In this document: piece by piece, positions 39,901 to 47,645 of the stretch | Layout: each line of letters starts with the position of its first letter | Numbering within the stretch: the first letter of the stretch is position 1 | Made by a program: the position numbers and the translations under genes | Notes under the pieces: model-generated | What the model saw: only the letters and a program-made list of their open reading frames with translations | The model's database searches: none | What the model was told of the DNA's origin: nothing | DNA from: an uncultured Prevotellaceae bacterium | Lineage (GTDB): Bacteria; Bacteroidota; Bacteroidia; Bacteroidales; Bacteroidaceae | Assembly (NCBI GenBank): GCA_900315745.1 | Contig: ONAG01000017.1 | Span: 1-48,371 of the forward strand | Reading direction: 5' to 3' | DNA length: 48,371 bases

Positions 39901-40049
39901 GGACCACAGAAATTCATGAGTTCACTGAAATGAGAACCCTGCCCGTAGGCATATACAGCCCATCAGGCGTCAAACTTCAATCGTTGAGACCAGGTCTCAA
40001 CATCATAGTTACCGAAAGTGGTAAAGTTCGCAAAATAATGGTTAAATAA
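36927..40049 (+). CDS. GH98-family endo-glycosidase with accessory modules, secreted
   Basis: A 1040-residue exported enzyme. Signal peptide 1-25 (ending SISAQ). The catalytic barrel (about 30-400) shows GH98-like landmarks: HPMWLIHVDVWNKADPQKII (35-54), YPNFLGWNYAEQFWGF (132-147) with candidate acid Glu142, and VWDGPELIWTED (291-302). A beta domain follows to about 600. Residues about 610-752 are a CBM6/35-like module (IIIEAEDMDY...GEYNISVRYTS). About 753-825 look like a Listeria-Bacteroides/InlB-type repeat (GYSLRGWNV, FIMPDDNVTIQPIF). About 827-990 repeat a module of the preceding gene (YPNSYSSGARTF, AAWKEKP, TPNANGNT). A T9SS-like tail (VGIYSPSGVKLQ...KIMVK) ends it. Known GH98 enzymes cleave blood-group glycans or complex glucuronoarabinoxylan; the neighbours favour the latter. 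It starts a two-gene unit with the CotH gene. Confidence 0.82.
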   Translation: MTKIYQRIIALALLLISATLSISAQSRRPINSKHPMWLIHVDVWNKADPQKIIDLIPDDIKPFVCMNLSLSCQYDTEKDVYKMPQNAIRTYKSWATVCQHNGMWFTCQPASGGHTHIQDDDLETFEYFYKRYPNFLGWNYAEQFWGFDEANDKSSSTQTSRIALFAKLVPMAHKYGGFLTISFCGNIWSHLLNPMGMMKRNKDLLAACKEYPEAILWLYKYTTSSCFYNNESVTFGPFISGLAKNYGVRYDNCGWNGALDALLGNNHGKKYPTAAGIGTVMEQTAVNGGAVWDGPELIWTEDFQNLSNTTVNGYTRRNWGTFPGFKNAWLDMFHKIIDGSLYIPTREEVVNKTKIVVVNDVNSGNDEQKYAAWGSLYDGLYKQSDPFNRGNGQWMDNFCYFKKTGRYAAIPLVIGLYDDAARAIPVQVKKSNYTSRWSTQAKKTADFDSQYPEISKGDLYVSRYKNQLVTYTPYTYMNAKKNASALIPLLYNTCDSLKLTWGKLSSGLIREYSDHINLYLNNYRSDTITMVLDEITVTGVTSMPSYEMKKRVQATANATANYDAEAKTFTLSVRHNGPVDLTLNCKGDATDKSADVLSDSSLSLDLPKQPEEYHGEIIIEAEDMDYKSIKSCVTDPYGWYPSVRGHAGNGFADMGTNSSGSLRHSLKIKNAGEYNISVRYTSPQRAGNLLATINGTRNTLSCKKTATNQWLKTSFVATLNEGSNELIINNTNGLNMYIDQVIYTPTDVEPERFAVSIRQSDHGYVVADVDSTTEGTTVTLTATIDEGYSLRGWNVLHGGVIISEDGTFIMPDDNVTIQPIFSDESAVYALDFGSVLGGNMPEGWRAVQEDNAVHEYPNSYSSGARTFTGFTGYQGKALYWRINNCEYGRQNGYRLPLELGKYKLSFATAAWKEKPSYKVRILDESGNVIASSETLTATPNANGNTAANLTSAALHELNFEITKAGNHIISFINNGTGFDEFLLLECRINSTGTTEIHEFTEMRTLPVGIYSPSGVKLQSLRPGLNIIVTESGKVRKIMVK

Positions 40050-40062
40050 AAAGTTAAAAAGC

Positions 40063-43000
40063 ATGGTACTATCCACCCTTTTATCAGCAGCTTTGGTTAT
40101 TAATGAATTGATGGCATCCAACATTGGCATGGCCATGAGTCCAGCAACCAATTTTGACAGTTGGATTGAGATATACAACCCTACAAACCAAGATGTTGAT
40201 TTGGGTGGTTGGTACCTAAGCGACGATCCTTCCACCCCTACCCTATGGCACATGCCAAAAGACATGGGCAAGGTGCCAGCCAAAGGATTTAAGGTAGTGT
40301 GGTTAGGTTCCAACAACATCAAGCAAGACCAAGCCCCCTTCAAGTTAGACTGCGATGGAGGTACCGTTTATCTGAGCGATCCTTCAGGCCAATTGGTTAC
40401 AAGCCAATCATATCCCGAGGCAATAAGTCGCACTTCCTACGCCAGAATAATCGATGGTGAAGAAGAATGGGGCTGGACAGCAGACGCCACCCCTGGCAAA
40501 AGCAATTCCACCTCGACATTCTCAAACAAGAGACTTTCCGCACCTGTTGTAAGTCAAGACAGCAAAATATTCACCACGTCCATGTCAGTCAATGTTGAAA
40601 TCCCACAAGGAGCGACATTGGTATATACCACTGACGGCAGCGTTCCGGAACTGCCAAAAGAAACTGGTGTAGAAAACCAATGGACCAATTTTGTCAAGAA
40701 TGGCGACTGTGAGGGTGACGATGTGACATGCCTTGTCGGCAAGGATGGTGATGGTGGTGGCAAATTTGAGACCCACATAATAGATGGTGTAGGCTACAAC
40801 GGAACAAGAGGCATAAAAGTTCACTCCGTTCGCAATCCATCCCAAGACTGGGACACCCAATTCTTCGTATATACACCAGACCATGTATGGAAGTCAGGCG
40901 AACAATATCGTTTCAAGATGAAAGTTCGTGCGGACAAAGCTACCCACATCTCCGTGCAATCACATGCTCAACCAGGTGATTACATTCACTGGCAAATGCT
41001 GGATAATGGTTATAACGTCACCACACAATGGCAAGAAATCATCTATGAAGGAAAAGTGACAGACAGCCAGGCTGGTGGTGGCTTTTGGGGAGAGAGCAGC
41101 ACGATGCAGACCATTGCATTCAACCTGAATGAAATGCGCGAGAGCAGCAACAACTTCTATTTTGATGACATATCATGGGAATCCTTTAATGGTCAGGGCG
41201 AACAAAACAGCAGCAAGGTGAGTGCCGACGGTCGGTTCACCATCAGCAACACCACCAATTTCTGCTTCCGTCTTTACCAAGACGGTTGGTTGCCCAGTGT
41301 GCCTGTCACCAGGTCATACATCAAGACAAACAATCAATATACCATTCCCGTCATATCAATTGTTGGCAATCGCAAGTATTTCAATGACAACATTTGGGGC
41401 ATAGACACAAAAGGAACAAACGGCCGAACTGGCAACGGACAAAGCACAAGCTGCAACTACAACATGGACTGGGAGCGTCCCGTCAACTTCTCCATGATAT
41501 TGCCAGATGGCAAAATGGCAATCAATCAAGATGTGGAAATCTCCGTTTCTGGCGGATGGACACGTTCTGCCACCCCACGGTCATTCAAGCTAAAGTCGGG
41601 AAAGGAATTTGACGGGCTAAACTCACTCGACTATCCATTCTTCCCCCAGAAGCCATATCTGAAGAACAAGGTTATCTTGCTTCGCAATGGAGGAAACGAT
41701 GTATGGGAAAACAACGGCAGCCGTTTCCTGGATCCAGCATTGCAAACCATCATTCAGCGTTCAGGCATCAACCTCGACTTGCAAAGCTATGTGCCCATTA
41801 TAGAATACGTAAATGGAGAATTCAGAGGCGTGCTCAACATGCGCGAGCCCAACAACAAAAAATACGTGGAGGCAAACTATGGATATGACGATGAGACCAT
41901 CGACATGTTTGAAATGAGTGCCGACTCGAATATTGTCTTCATGGTTGGCAGCAGTGCAGTCCTTGAAAGGATATATGAATTGGGAGCATTGGCACCCGAC
42001 AAGCAAGCCTATCAAGAATTGAAGAACATCCTCGATATAGATGAGTTCATCAACTACATGGCTGTAGAACTGTTTTTAGGTTCTTCCGACTGGCCCCACA
42101 ACAACATAAAAGGCTTCCGCAAACAGGACAATGGGCGGTATCGCTTCGTCACATTCGACCTTGACTTTGCATTCAAGAACAGCAATCCGTTCACGGCTTT
42201 TGCCGATGACCAATGGCACACATTCAATTTCATATACGACACCCAAGAATCGCGGTATGAGGAAATAAAACTGGTGACGTTCTTCCTCAACATGCTGAGG
42301 AACGAAGAATTCCGCAAGCAGTTCATCGACACCTATTGCTTGATAGGCGGAAGTGTTTTTGACAAGGAGCGAAGCATCAAAATAGTTGACGAGCTTGCAG
42401 ATAGAGTGAGACCAATGATGCAACTCGATGGATGGAGAAGTCCAGATGGCTCTGCCGACCTCATCCGCTCGAAATTGAACACACTCAACGAGTCGATGAT
42501 GACATGCATGCAACAGTTCAAGCAGATGCAACTTACAAGTGTGAAAAAGCAAAGCGTCACCCTAAAGTCAAACACATCTGGAGCAAAGCTGTTGATCAAT
42601 GGTCTTGAAGTGCCATATTCAGAATTCAAGGGAAGGCTTTTTGCTCCCGTCAGCATCGAAGCGCAAGCACCAGCAGGCTACGCATTTGCAGGATGGAGAA
42701 AAGGAAGCGAAAGCACATTCTATTCCACAGAGCCAACAATTGAGTTGCCTTCAGACAACACCGTCAACCTGATAGCCTTCTTCAAAGAACTGTCAGCTGA
42801 CGAAAAGCAAATGAATGGCTTCACACCGATACGTATTAATGAAGTTAGCGCAGCCAACGACATATACGTGAACGAATATTGGAAACGCAACGACTGGATC
42901 GAGCTGTACAACACAACCGGCAAAGACATCGACATAGAAGGAATGTATCTTTCCGATGACCTGGAAAAGCCTCACAAGTATCAGATCAGCAAGGAAAATT

Positions 43001-43563
43001 CCACTGCAAATACAATCATTCCCGCCCATGGGTATCTTGTCATTTGGTGTGACAAACTAACAGCATCAAGCCAATTGCATGCCCCATTCAAATTGTCGGC
43101 AGAGGGAGGAACGGTATCCATTTCAGCATCAGATGATTCATGGAGCGACCAATTCAGCTACACATCACTTGAGAAGGACGAAACAGCCGGTCGTTATCCA
43201 GATGGATGCAACGATGTCTATGTGATGAACGTACCAACGATAGAAAAGCCAAACATCAAGACGAGCTATTCCATTGATGTGCCACAACCAGGATTATCAA
43301 ATGTTGAAATGCTGTTGGCTTCCACTTCCCAAGGGCCGAGAATCAACTATGCTGCTGGCAGCATAATCCTTCGCAACAATGACAACAGCAAAATGTCTGT
43401 AGTCGTTTACAACATGGCAGGCCAACGCATCATGGAGAAGCAGACGCATCTATACGATGGTTACGCAGAAGTGCGCATTTCGAATCTGCCAAGTGGAGCT
43501 TATACAGCAAGAGTTACTGATTCACAGGGCAATCAAAACACATGCAAATTCGTACATAAGTAA
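40063..43563 (+). CDS. CotH-kinase-family secreted protein with lamin-tail, CBM and chitobiase-C-like domains
   Basis: A 1166-residue protein. Residues about 12-150 are a lamin-tail domain (VINELMASN, WIEIYNPTNQDVDLGGWYLSDD). About 158-200 begin a chitobiase C-terminal-like domain (VNVEIPQGATLVYTTDGSVP) that resumes at about 390-420 (RFTISNTTNFCFRLYQDGWLPS). Between them, residues about 206-378 form a CBM4/9/22-like module. A CotH kinase-like domain covers about 425-790 (GEFRGVLNMREPN; SSDWPHNNIKGF; RFVTFDLDFAF with candidate metal-binding D699/D701). A second lamin-tail domain lies at about 919-1062, and a T9SS-type tail (VYNMAGQRIMEK) at the end. CotH proteins phosphorylate Ser/Thr of secreted proteins in spore coats; the substrate here is unknown. 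The start is odd: the signal core (VLSTLLSAALV) lacks a basic region (see findings). It lies 13 nt after the GH98 gene. Confidence 0.85.
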   Translation: MVLSTLLSAALVINELMASNIGMAMSPATNFDSWIEIYNPTNQDVDLGGWYLSDDPSTPTLWHMPKDMGKVPAKGFKVVWLGSNNIKQDQAPFKLDCDGGTVYLSDPSGQLVTSQSYPEAISRTSYARIIDGEEEWGWTADATPGKSNSTSTFSNKRLSAPVVSQDSKIFTTSMSVNVEIPQGATLVYTTDGSVPELPKETGVENQWTNFVKNGDCEGDDVTCLVGKDGDGGGKFETHIIDGVGYNGTRGIKVHSVRNPSQDWDTQFFVYTPDHVWKSGEQYRFKMKVRADKATHISVQSHAQPGDYIHWQMLDNGYNVTTQWQEIIYEGKVTDSQAGGGFWGESSTMQTIAFNLNEMRESSNNFYFDDISWESFNGQGEQNSSKVSADGRFTISNTTNFCFRLYQDGWLPSVPVTRSYIKTNNQYTIPVISIVGNRKYFNDNIWGIDTKGTNGRTGNGQSTSCNYNMDWERPVNFSMILPDGKMAINQDVEISVSGGWTRSATPRSFKLKSGKEFDGLNSLDYPFFPQKPYLKNKVILLRNGGNDVWENNGSRFLDPALQTIIQRSGINLDLQSYVPIIEYVNGEFRGVLNMREPNNKKYVEANYGYDDETIDMFEMSADSNIVFMVGSSAVLERIYELGALAPDKQAYQELKNILDIDEFINYMAVELFLGSSDWPHNNIKGFRKQDNGRYRFVTFDLDFAFKNSNPFTAFADDQWHTFNFIYDTQESRYEEIKLVTFFLNMLRNEEFRKQFIDTYCLIGGSVFDKERSIKIVDELADRVRPMMQLDGWRSPDGSADLIRSKLNTLNESMMTCMQQFKQMQLTSVKKQSVTLKSNTSGAKLLINGLEVPYSEFKGRLFAPVSIEAQAPAGYAFAGWRKGSESTFYSTEPTIELPSDNTVNLIAFFKELSADEKQMNGFTPIRINEVSAANDIYVNEYWKRNDWIELYNTTGKDIDIEGMYLSDDLEKPHKYQISKENSTANTIIPAHGYLVIWCDKLTASSQLHAPFKLSAEGGTVSISASDDSWSDQFSYTSLEKDETAGRYPDGCNDVYVMNVPTIEKPNIKTSYSIDVPQPGLSNVEMLLASTSQGPRINYAAGSIILRNNDNSKMSVVVYNMAGQRIMEKQTHLYDGYAEVRISNLPSGAYTARVTDSQGNQNTCKFVHK

Positions 43564-43599
43564 GAATTTGCATGTGTGAAATTTAAGAATAAAGAGAGA

Positions 43600-44805
43600 T
43601 TACACTTTCTCGAAGAAAGTGTCAGGATGGTTGGGGTCGAAAGGTTCGTTAGCCCACATGACTGTGACAAGGTTTTCCGTGTCACTCAGGTTGATGATAT
43701 TATGAGTATAACCTGGCAACATGTGCACCGCCTCAATCTTGTCACCACTCACCTCAAACTCAATCACCTCATCAGAGCCAATGCGTCTTTCCTGAATGAG
43801 ACCATGCCCACTTACCACGATGAAGAACTCCCATTTTGTGTGGTGCCAGTGCTGTCCCTTCGTGATGCCAGGCTTGGATATGTTCACACTGACCTGACCG
43901 CAATTTGCAGTTCTCAACAATTCGGTGAAAGAGCCACGGGCATCGACATTCATTTTTAGCGGGAACGACACCTTCTCTTTTGGCAGATAGCTAAGATAGG
44001 TGGAATACAGTTTTTTGTCGAAGCTGCCAGTTGGTATCTCGGGCATCAACAAGGAAGAAGGTTGGTCGTGGAACTTATTGAGGAGATTCACTATTTCGCC
44101 TAAAGTAACTTTATGAGTAATGGGGCAATAACAATAACGTCCTTCGGGTGAGGGAATGACGTCAAGTCCTTCAAACTCGCAATGATGTTCTTTACCTTCC
44201 AAGCAAGCCATCATCTCATCCACGAGGTCGTCAATATAAAGCAACTCCAGCTCCACAGCAGGGTCATTGACAGTGATAGGCAACTCATTAGCTATATTGT
44301 TGCAAAACGTTGCCACAGCACTATTGTAATTAGGTCGGCACCATTTGCCAAACAAATTAGGGAAGCGGAAAACCATAACCTTGGCCCCAGTCTGTCGTGA
44401 ATAGTCAAGAAAAAGGTCTTCGCCCGCCTTTTTGCTTCTTCCATACTCGGAATTGCCGAAGCGCCCTGTAAGTGAAGCTTGTTGTGAAGAGGACAACACC
44501 AAGGGACAGTTGTTGCCGTACTTCTTCAAAGTGTCAAGCAGCGTGCTTGAGAATCCGAAATTGCCTTTCATGAACTCAGAGGCGTCCTTGGGACGATTCA
44601 CACCTGCAAAGTGGAAAACGAAATCCGCCTTGCTGCAAAAGTCATCAAGCAACTGTGGAGGAGTGTCTATGTCATACTCGAAAATCTCAAGAGAAGAAAC
44701 GTCAATACCTTCATGTGTGCGGTCCTTGCCCTCCTTGATATTTTGCAATGATGCACAGAGATTTTTTCCTGCAAAGCCCTTAGCTCCTGTAACTAATATT
44801 TTCAT
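43600..44805 (-). CDS. CapF-like bifunctional NDP-sugar reductase with C-terminal cupin
   Basis: A 401-residue protein combining an NAD(P)-dependent short-chain/epimerase domain with a cupin, as in CapF/FnlB/WbjC, which make UDP-N-acetyl-6-deoxy-L-talose during UDP-L-FucNAc synthesis. The nucleotide-binding loop is GAKGFAGKNL (7-16), and the catalytic Tyr-Lys pair is Y121/K125 in EYGRSKKAGE. The C-terminal cupin (about 285-395) has GQHWHHTKWEFF and HMLPGYTHNI, with metal-binding histidines. The usual partner genes (capE, capG, a glycosyltransferase cluster) are absent here. It lies 48 nt downstream of the GH31 gene on the same strand and may be co-transcribed with it. The exact sugar substrate is inferred from the family only. 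Confidence 0.85.
   Translation of the reverse strand: MKILVTGAKGFAGKNLCASLQNIKEGKDRTHEGIDVSSLEIFEYDIDTPPQLLDDFCSKADFVFHFAGVNRPKDASEFMKGNFGFSSTLLDTLKKYGNNCPLVLSSSQQASLTGRFGNSEYGRSKKAGEDLFLDYSRQTGAKVMVFRFPNLFGKWCRPNYNSAVATFCNNIANELPITVNDPAVELELLYIDDLVDEMMACLEGKEHHCEFEGLDVIPSPEGRYCYCPITHKVTLGEIVNLLNKFHDQPSSLLMPEIPTGSFDKKLYSTYLSYLPKEKVSFPLKMNVDARGSFTELLRTANCGQVSVNISKPGITKGQHWHHTKWEFFIVVSGHGLIQERRIGSDEVIEFEVSGDKIEAVHMLPGYTHNIINLSDTENLVTVMWANEPFDPNHPDTFFEKV
43603..43621 (-). terminator. Hairpin at the convergent CotH/capF 3' ends
   Basis: CACTTTC and GAAAGTG pair over 7 bp with a 5-nt loop, overlapping the last codons of capF. On the minus strand it is followed by a pyrimidine-rich TAATCTCTCTTTATTC, so it could end the capF transcript. 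It may also stop read-through from the CotH side. Only 36 nt separate the two stop codons. Confidence 0.45.
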
Positions 44806-44853
44806 CTTGAATCTATTTTTATTGTATTTTATATTTCTAAGATACAGAACAAT

Positions 44854-47205
44854 TTATTTAGAAGAATCGGTCACAATTTTCACATCGTTGTCACCAGGTT
44901 TGAACAACAAGCCGCGGCATTCCTTGGCATCAGCTTTATACTTCACAGCTTGCAACTTGTCCCAGTCTATTTTATCGGTTGACTGAGCGACAGGAGCGTG
45001 ATAGATGATGGAGCCATCCCTGACCAGAATCACACAAGGGATGTCACCCGCAGCAATTTCCTGATACCCACCTTGGTAAACCTTTCCACTCTGGTAGTCA
45101 ATCCACTTGCCCTTTGGCAGATAACAAGTGCGCGATTTCCCACTCTCCATCAATGGAGCAACCAGTATTTGTGAGCCAAACATATATTCATCTTCCACCA
45201 GCCATGCTCCTGGGTCATCGGGAAATTCCACAAAGAGAGCCCTTACCATGGGCAGCCCTCTGTTGGAACAGTCCTTTGCTTGGGCATAGACGTAAGGCAT
45301 GAGCTTGTATTTCATCTCAGCACATTTGCGGAACGCATCTGTGAACGACTTGCTTATCAGCCAAGGTTCTGTTGGAGGAGCACCATGAGCCCTGGTATGT
45401 GACGACAAGAATCCGAAAGGCAACCATCTGCGGTATATGTCCTCGGGGGAAGCCGTCACAAATCCACCCATGTCGTGACTCCAGAAAGAGAATCCACTCA
45501 AGCCGAAACTCAATCCACCACGCAAGTCACCCAACATGCCGATATTGTTGGTTGCGGCATCGCCACCCCAGTGCAAGGGGTATCTTTGTGAGCCAGCCCA
45601 TGCACTTCTTGCCCAGATCACGCCCTCTCCAGAATGATCTTTCACGGCATTCCACAAAGCCATGTTGTAGCGGAGCGGATATAGGTTGTGTTCATACATG
45701 CCTGTATGACCACTGGCATAAAGACCATTATAAGGAGCAGCCTCTCCAAAGTCACATTTGATGGCACTCACCCCCTGGTCAATAAGTCCACCTATCTTGT
45801 CCTGATACCATTTCACTGTCTTGGGATTGGACAAGTCGAGCACGGCATCCTCGTATGGCATACCCCCAACGGCGTTTTTCACATGCATTCCACCCTTCAC
45901 CAACTCCTCGAAATAACGATTCTTTGGTGTGAAATAAGGCAACTGCCACAGGCAGACACGGAAGCCGTCACGACGCATGTCCTTGAGCATCGCCACAGGA
46001 TCAGGGAAACGGTCTTTGGCAAACTGGTAGTCACACTGCCAATCCACCCCAAACCATCCTGTGTCGAAGTGTATCACATCAGCAGGTATTTTGTTTTTTC
46101 TGATTTCCCTTGCCACTTCCATTCCCTCTTCTTGCGAGAAATAAGTGATGCGGCTCATCCATGTGCCAAAAGTCCACAAAGGCAGCATCGGACTTTTTCC
46201 CGTCACTTCAGTATATGCGTCGAGAATTTCCTTCGGCTGTCCGAAAAAGACGAAGAAATCCATATTCTCATCCCCCATGAACAATCTCTGCGAACCGATA
46301 TAAGATGCGCCGAAATCGCAAGTCACAGGTGCGCTTGTATGCATGAATATACCATATCCACGGTTGCTGAAATAGAAAGGTACAGGTTTGTACATGCCAT
46401 CAGTTTCTGGTCCCTGAGGGTCAGTTACATAGAGATGCACTTTTTGCCCCACCTTGTTTAGCGATGTAAACGACTCTCCACAGCCATAGATTCTTTCACC
46501 TGGCGAGAGCAAGAAAACAGGGTTTATGCTTCGAGAATTGTCAGCACCACGCTTGATGAAGCTGAACGGCAGCAATTTCACCTGAGTAGAGTCATTGTCA
46601 ATAATTGCCCTTGTCTGAGTCAGAACCTTTCCGTTTGCATCCTTCAGCACCAATCTCCAGGGATATTTCTGTATTTCAACCGAACCGCCATTACCTCTAT
46701 AAGTGATCGCATTATCAGTCGCGGAGACCTTCCATCCCTTGGACGCAGCATTGCCACCAAGAGCTAAACGACGTTTGCAATCGTCAGAAAACATGGGGTC
46801 GTTTTGGTCACCATTTTCAGGTTCTATGGGAGAAGTGAACATCCGTACCCTGACCGTTCTCTCATCTATGAAATCGAGCCTGATGCCCAAATTGGGGTCA
46901 TTGTCATATTGCGTGTCAGGGAAGTCGAGCATCTGCATCCTCACAGGCCAATATCCGTTAAGGTTGAACGCCTGTCTTGGAGACATTCTATAACGCTTCC
47001 AATTCACTTTGCCCGTAGCAGTCTGAGTGTTGAAATCCACCAAACTGTCTGCCAAGAAATATGTGTTTGACAAATCGTAGAAGTCAGTTGACATGTCCTT
47101 TGCATTGTTTTGCAGATACTGCACACCAGCATTTGTCTGAATTTGAGCCATGCCTCCCAAACAAATCAAGGAGGTCAAGGCTAAAGCTACAAATTTCTTC
47201 ATCAT
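44854..47205 (-). CDS. Secreted GH31 alpha-glycosidase (alpha-xylosidase-like)
   Basis: A 783-residue exported enzyme of glycoside hydrolase family 31. The signal peptide ends GGMAQ (residue 21). A beta-sandwich N-terminal domain (about 65-330) precedes the catalytic barrel. The nucleophile is Asp485 in AIKCDFGE, and the probable acid/base is Asp549 in HWGGDAA. HFDTGWFGVDWQCDY (379-393) is the substrate-side loop, and its form together with KCDFGE resembles bacterial alpha-xylosidases (YicI type, KTDFGE) more than alpha-glucosidases (WxDMNE). Proximal and distal C-terminal beta domains end the protein. Expected activity is removal of alpha-xylosyl or alpha-glucosyl ends from hemicellulose oligomers. 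The start is MMKKF; the second Met is equally possible. Confidence 0.9.
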   Translation of the reverse strand: MMKKFVALALTSLICLGGMAQIQTNAGVQYLQNNAKDMSTDFYDLSNTYFLADSLVDFNTQTATGKVNWKRYRMSPRQAFNLNGYWPVRMQMLDFPDTQYDNDPNLGIRLDFIDERTVRVRMFTSPIEPENGDQNDPMFSDDCKRRLALGGNAASKGWKVSATDNAITYRGNGGSVEIQKYPWRLVLKDANGKVLTQTRAIIDNDSTQVKLLPFSFIKRGADNSRSINPVFLLSPGERIYGCGESFTSLNKVGQKVHLYVTDPQGPETDGMYKPVPFYFSNRGYGIFMHTSAPVTCDFGASYIGSQRLFMGDENMDFFVFFGQPKEILDAYTEVTGKSPMLPLWTFGTWMSRITYFSQEEGMEVAREIRKNKIPADVIHFDTGWFGVDWQCDYQFAKDRFPDPVAMLKDMRRDGFRVCLWQLPYFTPKNRYFEELVKGGMHVKNAVGGMPYEDAVLDLSNPKTVKWYQDKIGGLIDQGVSAIKCDFGEAAPYNGLYASGHTGMYEHNLYPLRYNMALWNAVKDHSGEGVIWARSAWAGSQRYPLHWGGDAATNNIGMLGDLRGGLSFGLSGFSFWSHDMGGFVTASPEDIYRRWLPFGFLSSHTRAHGAPPTEPWLISKSFTDAFRKCAEMKYKLMPYVYAQAKDCSNRGLPMVRALFVEFPDDPGAWLVEDEYMFGSQILVAPLMESGKSRTCYLPKGKWIDYQSGKVYQGGYQEIAAGDIPCVILVRDGSIIYHAPVAQSTDKIDWDKLQAVKYKADAKECRGLLFKPGDNDVKIVTDSSK

Positions 47206-47636
47206 ATATTATATTTATGCATTAAGTTTTCTAAAATTACATCATCCAAAAACAAGCGCCTTTCCGCAATTTCATTATTATCGTTCTTGACATAAATCAA
47301 TAAAAAAAGGCATTTTGCTTAATGATTGTTTTGTTAGATTGAATTTTACGTTCCTTTTTTATATATTTGCAACATCAAAAGCGACTATTAGAATCTATTC
47401 AATGGGTATTTTTTAAGGTAAAAGATTGTTTTTGGGATGATATTTTGCATACCAAATAGTTTTTTCCCATTTTTTTGTAACATCGCTTTCCACCCTATTT
47501 TCCATTACTCCACATAGTTTCATTGATACTTGTTGGCGATAAGACGAACTTCATGTCGCAATGCGCATGCAAAATTAATTGATTTTTCATAAACAACTAA
47601 AGAAAAAATTGGCTATTTTTGCAAAAAACATTGCCA
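47206..47636. other. Intergenic region with an orphan plus-strand promoter
   Basis: This roughly 430-nt A/T-rich stretch separates the divergent GH31 and uroporphyrinogen-decarboxylase-like genes. It holds a promoter-like pair on the plus strand, ATTG (47338-47341), a 20-nt spacer and TATATTTG (47362-47369), with no long reading frame behind it before 47637. The part after it could be a long 5' leader or a small RNA. No GH31 promoter was recognised with confidence. Confidence 0.4.
47614..47621 (+). promoter_or_regulatory. Putative -7 promoter box of the URO-D-like gene
   Basis: TATTTTTG matches TAnnTTTG and lies 15-27 nt upstream of the possible start codons at 47637, 47646 and 47649. No TTTG is present at -33. 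The short distance favours the start codons at 47646/47649. Confidence 0.45.
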
Positions 47637-47645
47637 ATGCACTCT

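Noticed and set aside
45688-46461. A 257-codon plus-strand frame inside the GH31 gene
   Set aside because: It covers the catalytic part of GH31 read backwards; its His/Cys-rich sequence reflects the antisense of conserved codons.
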